A DNA stretch of 11,491 nucleotides from the NCBI GenBank assembly GCA_028717865.1, contig JAQUMZ010000040.1:1-11491 (forward strand). The letters run 5' to 3'. This DNA comes from Elusimicrobiota bacterium (lineage in GTDB: Bacteria; Elusimicrobiota; Elusimicrobia; UBA1565; UBA9628). The stretch's first letter is position 1, and every line of letters begins with the position of its first letter. Both the position numbers and the translations under genes were made by a program. This document shows positions 6,959 to 11,491 of this stretch, piece after piece. The notes beneath the pieces were generated by a model, which was not told the DNA's origin, made no database searches, and saw only the letters and a program-made list of their open reading frames with translations.

Positions 6959-6970
6959 ATTCTAGGAAAT
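6959..6970 (-). promoter_or_regulatory. Putative promoter element of the Deg protease gene
   Basis: ATTTCCTAGAAT on the minus strand, identical over 12 bases to the element at 3398-3409. TAGAAT ends 24 bases before the ATG, which leaves room for a leader of about 18 bases containing the GGAGGT site. No obvious -35 hexamer is seen about 17 bases upstream. Confidence 0.45.
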
Positions 6971-6999
6971 CACGAAGGTCCCCGCATCCCCGCCCCGGT

Positions 7000-7035
7000 G
7001 CACAACGGTGCCAGGCACTGCATTATGCATTGCCG
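7000..7035. repeat. Cluster of small palindromes between ctaB and the Deg gene
   Basis: The gap after the ctaB stop holds GTGCC/GGCAC around one base (7008-7018) and TGCAT/ATGCA around one base (7019-7029), next to GTGC and GCAC copies near both ends. The set looks like a short REP-like palindromic unit or a weak hairpin at the end of the oxidase operon. There is no T run, so a standard intrinsic terminator is not supported. Confidence 0.35.
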
Positions 7036-7041
7036 TGCGAT

Positions 7042-7887
7042 TTACGAGGGGAGCCAAGGATCGGCCGCGACAAGAAACGTGACCGCGACCACGAAAGCGT
7101 TGAATTCGGCCAGGGCCCGCTTTGGACAGACGCCTGCGCCCAGCAGCACGGCCGCACGCGCCGTCAGCCAGATCGCAGCCAGCAGCAGGGCGGCGGCGCC
7201 CATGGCCGAGTTCGTGACCCCGAAAAGAGGCAGCAAAACCGCGGCCATCCCGCTCGACGCCATCCAAACGGAAATCACGCGCTCGGAACCCACGGCTCCC
7301 AGGGCGGAGCGCAGGTTGGGCAGGCCGGCGATTTGAAGGTCATTCCCATGTCCGGCGGCCAGGAGCCAGAAGTGCGGCGCCTGCCATAGGAAGAAGAAGA
7401 GACATAACGCCGACAATGCGGGCTCATCCAGGCCGCGGCCGGCCGAAACCCAGCCGATGGCCGGCAAAACCGCGCCAACCAGGGCGCCCGGCACGGCCGC
7501 GAAAGCCGTCATCCGCTTTAGGCGCGTATAGACGCAATCGTACCATAGCGCCGCCCCCGCGCCCAACACCGCGGCCCCAGTGCCCGCGCCCCAAAACAGC
7601 ATGAGCAGGCCGATGCCGATCAGGACCGCCGCCAACCGCAAGGCCGTCCGCGGCGAAAGCCGCCCTGCGGGCAGGGGCCGACCGCGGGTGCGCGGCAACA
7701 GTCCGTCGATGTCCCGCTCCCGGTATTCATTCAGAGCGCAGGCCCCGCAAGACAGCAGGAAGACTCCCAAGACCAATGGGACTGTCGCACGGCTCCATCC
7801 TCCCCGCGCGCAAACGTAAACGGCTCCCGCGGAAAACGCCGCCGCGGCCGATATCCTGGGCTTGCACAGCGCGACCAGCGGCGCCAC
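7042..7887 (-). CDS. ctaB: Heme O synthase (protoheme IX farnesyltransferase)
   Basis: A 281-residue UbiA-superfamily membrane prenyltransferase that transfers farnesyl from farnesyl diphosphate to heme B, making heme O for the oxidase. The first Asp-rich loop reads NEYRERDIDGLLPRTRGRPL: Asn53, Glu57, Asp59 and Asp61 stand for the N-xxx-D-xxx-D motif, with Glu in place of the first Asp, a conservative change. RT..RPLPAG, YTRLKRMTAFAAVPG and WQAPHFWLL (His172) are typical of CtaB/CyoE. Hydrophobic stretches through the chain fit about nine membrane helices. Start: GTG at 7887-7885, directly abutting the TAA of coxB, with AAGGGG 6 bases upstream inside the end of coxB. It is the last gene of the oxidase operon. 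No heme A synthase is present in the window, so whether the oxidase carries heme A or O cannot be told. Confidence 0.93.
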   Translation of the reverse strand: MAPLVALCKPRISAAAAFSAGAVYVCARGGWSRATVPLVLGVFLLSCGACALNEYRERDIDGLLPRTRGRPLPAGRLSPRTALRLAAVLIGIGLLMLFWGAGTGAAVLGAGAALWYDCVYTRLKRMTAFAAVPGALVGAVLPAIGWVSAGRGLDEPALSALCLFFFLWQAPHFWLLAAGHGNDLQIAGLPNLRSALGAVGSERVISVWMASSGMAAVLLPLFGVTNSAMGAAALLLAAIWLTARAAVLLGAGVCPKRALAEFNAFVVAVTFLVAADPWLPS

Positions 7888-8826
7888 TTACAGCCCCTTG
7901 AGCCCGCGAACTATCGAATCAAGCTCGCGCTCGGAAAGGCGGGCGGGGGGCATGACCGGAGGATAGCCCTCGACCTGGACGGCCTGCGGGTCGGATAGCT
8001 TGCGCCTGAGGAAATCCTCGTCTACCGTGACCTGGCTCCGCCCCCCCGGGCCCATAACGGTCTGCCGGCTGCCGTAGAGTCCCTTGAAGGTGGGGCCCAC
8101 GGACGGGCTGCCGTCGAGCGAATGGCAGGCCAGACATTCCTTGGCGCGCAGAAGCCCGGCCAGACCGCGCTCGGCCGCGGGCACTCGCGCCGAGACCGGC
8201 TGGAGTTTGGGGACCGGCTCGTCCGAGAAATACCAACGCTTGAAGTCCGCCTCCGGGATGACGTGCACCTTCGAGAGCATGCGCGAATGCCCCACCCCGC
8301 AGATCACGGTGCACTGGATATCAAAATCTCCCAGCAGCCAGGGCGTGAACCATACGTAGTTGGCCCGGCCCGGGATCACGTCCACCTTGACCCGCATGGC
8401 CGGGACGAAGAAGCCGTGTATGACGTCCAGCGTGTGGGTCACCAGCTTGACCGGCCGGCCCAGGGCCACGTAAAGCTCGGGGGTCTGCTTGCCGTTGGGA
8501 TACTCGAAGCTCCACGCCCATTGCCGGCCCGTGACGTTGATCACCATGGCGTCCTGGGGCACGTCGCGCAGGTAGCGGAAGTTGGTCCAGCCGAAATAGA
8601 AAACGGCCAAAAACAGCGCCAACGGAAACACCGTCCAGGCTATCTCCAGCGCCGTGTTGGCCTCCACGTCCACGGGCTCGGGGTTGCGCGAGCGCCGGTA
8701 GCGCACGCAGAAATAGACGATAAAGAAGACCACGACCATGAGCAGCGCCGCGCAGACCGCCACCGAGGCCAGGAAAAGGCGGTCCGTCTTTACGCTTAGG
8801 CTGGAGGCTTGGAGCAGGAAGGGCAT
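7888..8826 (-). CDS. coxB: Cytochrome c oxidase subunit II with fused cytochrome c
   Basis: A 312-residue subunit that takes electrons into the oxidase. Two membrane helices (about 17-42 and 60-82, with Glu61 of EIAWTVFP, the residue at the K-channel mouth) are followed by the aromatic patch GRQWAWSFEYP and a cupredoxin domain with the CuA ligands His137, Cys172, Cys176, His180 and Met183. A C-terminal cytochrome c domain has the heme site CLACH (231-235) and a likely axial Met292 in GYPPVMPP, so this is a caa3-type subunit. Position 174 in CTVIC is Val where the family usually has Glu or Gln. The N-terminus lacks a separate cleavable signal. The ATG follows the coxD stop by 7 bases and GAGG overlaps that stop. 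Its position behind coxD is unusual, as coxB most often comes first. Confidence 0.95.
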   Translation of the reverse strand: MPFLLQASSLSVKTDRLFLASVAVCAALLMVVVFFIVYFCVRYRRSRNPEPVDVEANTALEIAWTVFPLALFLAVFYFGWTNFRYLRDVPQDAMVINVTGRQWAWSFEYPNGKQTPELYVALGRPVKLVTHTLDVIHGFFVPAMRVKVDVIPGRANYVWFTPWLLGDFDIQCTVICGVGHSRMLSKVHVIPEADFKRWYFSDEPVPKLQPVSARVPAAERGLAGLLRAKECLACHSLDGSPSVGPTFKGLYGSRQTVMGPGGRSQVTVDEDFLRRKLSDPQAVQVEGYPPVMPPARLSERELDSIVRGLKGL

Positions 8827-8833
8827 GGCCGCC

Positions 8834-9115
8834 TCAGCGAAACGGGATATCCGAGAACAGCAGGGCCAAAAATATCACGAGGATGGCCAGGGCCGCGAAC
8901 ACCATGGTCCGAAGCAATACCCGTTCGTAGCGCAGGTGCATGAAAACATACAAGACCAGCCCGGCCTTGAAGGGCGATATGGTCAGCAGACCCAGCACGG
9001 CCAGCCGCTGGGACAAGCGGCTGAGGCCCCAGAGGGCCAGCGTCAGCAGCAGCAGCGCCATCCAGACCAGGGCCAGCGTCCGGTAAGGGATGACGTGTGC
9101 TTGTTCGTTTCCCAT
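8834..9115 (-). CDS. coxD: Cytochrome c oxidase subunit IV (prokaryotic type)
   Basis: A 93-residue membrane protein with three hydrophobic segments (about 12-30, 35-58 and 69-87). The middle one carries ISPFKAGLVLYVFMHLRYER, which matches the K....L..FMHL pattern of the bacterial subunit IV family (COX4_pro). This small subunit stabilises the oxidase and has no cofactor. I chose the ATG at 9115-9113 because it shares one base with the coxC stop (TGATG) and gives a protein of the family's normal length; a longer open frame reaching back to 9397 would run through coxC in the wrong frame. No Shine-Dalgarno match is clear, which fits translation coupled to coxC. coxB follows after 7 bases. Confidence 0.88.
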   Translation of the reverse strand: MGNEQAHVIPYRTLALVWMALLLLTLALWGLSRLSQRLAVLGLLTISPFKAGLVLYVFMHLRYERVLLRTMVFAALAILVIFLALLFSDIPFR

Positions 9116-9717
9116 CAGGCCGCCAGGTAAAACAAAGGCAGCAGGAATATCCAGATGATGTCGACCAAGTGCCAGTAGAGCGCCGAGTTCTCCAGCGCGA
9201 TGAAATGGTCCGGACGGGCGCGGCCGGACCCGAGCCAGAACCACAGCACCGAAAGCAGGGCCATGCCCGCCAGGACGTGCAGCCCATGCAGACCCGTCAT
9301 GAGGTAGTAAAGCCCCGCGAACAAGGCCCGTCCCGGCGGGGCGCCCTTGAGCGCCGGGCCGTTGGGATAGAAGCCGTGCCGGAAATGCGCGGCCCACTCG
9401 AAGCCCTTCACGGCCAGGAAAACGGCGCCGCAGAGCACGGTCAGGGCGGTCAGGTTCCTGGCCGCCCGCCGGCGCCCGCCCTGCAGGGCGCTCAGCGCCG
9501 AGGCGATGAAGAGGCTCCCGGTCAGCAGGACCATGGTGTTAGCCACGCCCAGGCCCGCGTCGAGCTCGCGGCTCGCCGCGTGGAACTGCTCCGGATTGAG
9601 CACCCGCGAGCCGCCGTAGAGCATGAACAGGGCGCCGAAAAGCATGAACTCGGTGAACAGGAACAGCCACATCCCGAGCTTGGCGCCCTCGTAGTCGAAT
9701 TCGGCGGCCTCGCTCAT
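9115..9717 (-). CDS. coxC: Cytochrome c oxidase subunit III
   Basis: A 200-residue, probably five-helix form of subunit III, which binds lipid and keeps subunit I from inactivating. Seen are FTEFMLFGALFMLY (Glu23), KGFEW (104-108), TGLHGLHVLAG (His144, His147) and the closing YWHLVDIIWIFLLPLFYL, all hallmarks of the family. The start is the ATG at 9717-9715, overlapping the coxA stop as ATGA and preceded 5 bases earlier by GGGGAGG (9723-9729). The frame stays open upstream through coxA to 11274, but that part is an out-of-frame shadow with no family match. The stop shares one base with the coxD start. Confidence 0.94.
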   Translation of the reverse strand: MSEAAEFDYEGAKLGMWLFLFTEFMLFGALFMLYGGSRVLNPEQFHAASRELDAGLGVANTMVLLTGSLFIASALSALQGGRRRAARNLTALTVLCGAVFLAVKGFEWAAHFRHGFYPNGPALKGAPPGRALFAGLYYLMTGLHGLHVLAGMALLSVLWFWLGSGRARPDHFIALENSALYWHLVDIIWIFLLPLFYLAA

Positions 9718-11306
9718 GCCCGCCTCCCCGGATTGAACTCGTAGGGGCCCGACGTGATCACGGGCCGCTCCTTGAAGTTCTCCTTGGGCGGGGGCGAGGC
9801 GGTCTTCCACTCCAGCGTCATCCCGCCCCAGGGATTGTCGGGCGCCCGGGCCCCCTTGAAAAGCGCCCAAACCAGGTCTCCCGCCAGGATCAGTATCCCG
9901 CTGACCATGGTGAAGGCTCCCGCCGAGGCCAGAAGCTGCGCCGTGTCGTACTGGGGCAGGTGGGCGTAATAGCGGCGGGGCATGCCCATGGTGCCCAGGA
10001 CCAGGAACGTAAAGTAGAAGACGTTGAAGCCGACGAACATCAGGGCCCAGGCCCAATACGCGGGCTTGGGGTTGTACATGCGGCCGAACATCTTCGGGAA
10101 CCAGTAGAGCAGCGCGGCGAAGAACCCGAAACCGGTCCCGCCGAACATCACGTAATGGAAGTGGCCCACGACCCAATAGGTGTCGTGCAGGAACACGTTG
10201 ACGGCCAGGGCCCCCTGGATGATCCCGGTTATCCCTCCTATGGCGAAGAGGAATACGAAGCTCAGCGCGTAGAGCAAGGCGGGCGTCAGCTCGATGGAGC
10301 CCTTGTAGAGGGTCGCGGTCCAGTTGAAGATCTTGATCGCGCTGGGCACCGCCACGATCATGGTCAGCAGGGAGAATATCATGTCGGCCAGCTCCGCCAT
10401 GCCGCTGGTGAACATGTGGTGGCCCCAGACCAGCGAGCCGAAGAAGGCGATGCCCAGGGAGGAGTAGGCGATGGCCTTGTATCCGTAGACGTTTTTGTGA
10501 CAGAAGGTGGGGATGACCTCGGTGACGGCCCCCATGGCGGGTATGATCATGATGTAGACCGCGGGATGCGAGTAGGTCCAGAACAGATGCTGGTACATCA
10601 GGGGATCGCCCCCCTTGGCGGGATCGAAAAGCCCCACGTTGAAGAAGCGCTCTAGTATGACCAGGATCATGGTGATGCCGATGACCGGGGTGACCAACAC
10701 CTGTATCCAGGCGGTCGCGTAGCTGGCCCAGACGAAAAGCGGCATGCGGTGGAAGCTCATGCCCGGGGCCCGCAGACGATGGGTCGTCACTATGAAATTG
10801 AGCCCGGTCAATATTGAGGACAGCCCCAGGACGAACACGGAGAACACCGCCAGGGAAACGTCGGTGCCGGTGCGCACGCTGAAGGGCACGTAGAAAGTCC
10901 AGCCCGTGTCCGCGGCCCCGCCGCGGGTGACGATGGAGAACAGGGCCAGGGCGCAGCCCGCGGCGAAGAGATAGACCGAGAGCAGGTTGACGCGCGGAAA
11001 GGCCACGTCGCGCGCTCCGATGAGGATGGGCAGGAAGAAATTCCCGAAGACCGTGGCCAGGCCGGGGATCACGAACATGAAGATCATGACCACGCCGTGC
11101 AGGGTGAAGAGCTCGTTGTAGGTCTGGGCCGAGATCAGGAAATCCCCCCCGTGGAGATGCTTGATGCGCATGGTCACGCCCAGGCTCATCGCGGCCAGGA
11201 ACAGCGGCGCGATCAGGGATAGGTACATCAAGGCGATGCGTTTGTGGTCCGTGGTCGTCAGCCAGGCCTTCCAAGCCGGCGCGCCCTCGTTGTCCAAATA
11301 GCTCAA
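9714..11306 (-). CDS. coxA: Cytochrome c oxidase subunit I, A2-type heme-copper oxidase
   Basis: A 530-residue, twelve-helix catalytic subunit that reduces O2 to water and pumps protons. Heme a ligands are His70 and His384, the heme a3 ligand His382 (VGHFHYVM), and CuB ligands His247, His296 and His297. Tyr251 is the cross-linked tyrosine. K-channel residues Ser322 and Lys325 (PSAIKIFNW) and D-channel residues Asp100, Asn89 and Asn107 are present, as are Arg444 and Arg445. The helix VI motif is YSHPAVY, so the D-channel Glu of the common A1 type is replaced by Ala and the Tyr-Ser pair marks the A2 subfamily. The start is a TTG at 11306-11304 overlapping the upstream stop (TTGA), with GGAGGA 4 bases before it; the first ATG is codon 27, after the conserved TTTDHKRI segment, so it cannot be the start. 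Confidence 0.97.
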   Translation of the reverse strand: MSYLDNEGAPAWKAWLTTTDHKRIALMYLSLIAPLFLAAMSLGVTMRIKHLHGGDFLISAQTYNELFTLHGVVMIFMFVIPGLATVFGNFFLPILIGARDVAFPRVNLLSVYLFAAGCALALFSIVTRGGAADTGWTFYVPFSVRTGTDVSLAVFSVFVLGLSSILTGLNFIVTTHRLRAPGMSFHRMPLFVWASYATAWIQVLVTPVIGITMILVILERFFNVGLFDPAKGGDPLMYQHLFWTYSHPAVYIMIIPAMGAVTEVIPTFCHKNVYGYKAIAYSSLGIAFFGSLVWGHHMFTSGMAELADMIFSLLTMIVAVPSAIKIFNWTATLYKGSIELTPALLYALSFVFLFAIGGITGIIQGALAVNVFLHDTYWVVGHFHYVMFGGTGFGFFAALLYWFPKMFGRMYNPKPAYWAWALMFVGFNVFYFTFLVLGTMGMPRRYYAHLPQYDTAQLLASAGAFTMVSGILILAGDLVWALFKGARAPDNPWGGMTLEWKTASPPPKENFKERPVITSGPYEFNPGRRA

Positions 11307-11491
11307 CCCTTCCTCCGCTTGAAAATGGATATGCCGAGCACCAACGCGATGATCGCCAGAAACGCCGCGCCCAACAACCGGTTTAGGCTCAGGACCTTGC
11401 CGTGCCCGGCCGGATCGTCAACGTAGCAGAAAGCCGGGAATTTGGCCACGGACGGACGGGCTTTGTCCTGGGCCGCCTCCTCGAGCGCCAA
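11303..11491 (-). CDS. SCO-family copper chaperone, C-terminal fragment
   Basis: Only the last 62 codons are inside the window; the coding frame is open to the right edge, and the Leu codon (TTG) at the edge is probably internal. The fragment reads LALEEAAQDK, then FCYVDDPAGHGK, then one membrane helix (about residues 38-57 of the fragment) ending in KRRKG. From memory, membrane-tailed SCO1/SenC proteins of several bacterial phyla end in the same way: an ALVEAS..K segment, FCYHYDP..GKY, a helix and basic residues. SCO proteins deliver copper to the CuA site, which suits a gene directly ahead of coxA. The CxxxC copper site would lie upstream and cannot be seen. Its stop overlaps the TTG of coxA. 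Another oxidase-linked membrane protein is the alternative. Confidence 0.68.
   Translation of the reverse strand: MALEEAAQDKARPSVAKFPAFCYVDDPAGHGKVLSLNRLLGAAFLAIIALVLGISIFKRRKG

Noticed and set aside
6962..7267. A 101-codon minus-strand frame crossing the ctaB end and the gap before the Deg gene
   Set aside because: Two thirds overlap ctaB in another frame, and there is no ribosome site or family match.
8834..9397. A longer start for the subunit IV gene at 9397
   Set aside because: The extra 94 codons overlap coxC out of frame and have no membrane or family character; the ATG at 9115 gives the normal length.
9960..10655. A 231-codon plus-strand frame opposite coxA
   Set aside because: It covers highly conserved coxA codons in antisense and has no domain of its own.
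9115..11274. A 719-codon minus-strand frame that would fuse about 520 residues to subunit III
   Set aside because: The first part is coxA read in the wrong frame. True subunit III begins at 9717 with a ribosome site and a normal N-terminus.

Overview
The window is GC-rich bacterial DNA, almost fully coding, with no RNA gene, CRISPR array or insertion sequence that I can see. The source is a Gram-negative-type bacterium with an envelope that receives lipoproteins and exported proteins, and with aerobic respiration. The long Ala/Pro-rich linker after the signal peptide of the large exported protein, together with the oxidase set, reminds me of uncultured Elusimicrobiota. That placement is a guess from style, not from a marker gene.

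Left part (1-3283, minus strand): a 1062-residue exported protein made of two diverged copies of a module of about 470-490 residues (helical segment, beta-propeller-like repeats, closing helix). Its stop codon overlaps the GTG start of a second exported protein that runs off the left edge. I recognise neither. They look like an operon of secreted or periplasmic proteins.

Middle part (3284-5424, plus strand): a 132-base divergent intergenic region full of nested inverted repeats, then an L,D-transpeptidase (YkuD) lipoprotein, a LemA-family membrane protein and a UspA-type stress protein. Convergent to these (5444-6934, minus) is an exported HtrA/Deg9-type protease whose catalytic Asp position carries Glu. 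The transpeptidase and the protease share an identical 12-base element just upstream of their starts, which suggests a common promoter type.

Right part (7042-11491, minus strand, read right to left): a tightly packed caa3-type cytochrome oxidase operon in the order SCO copper chaperone (partial), coxA (subunit I), coxC (III), coxD (IV), coxB (II with fused cytochrome c), ctaB (heme O synthase). Every junction is an overlap, an abutment or a gap of a few bases. Subunit I carries the YSHPAVY signature of A2-type oxidases, which lack the D-channel glutamate. Subunit II has Val where the CuA loop normally has Glu or Gln. SCO would load CuA, CtaB would farnesylate heme, and subunits I-IV form the proton-pumping terminal oxidase that takes electrons through the fused cytochrome c domain. 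No heme A synthase (ctaA) lies in the window.
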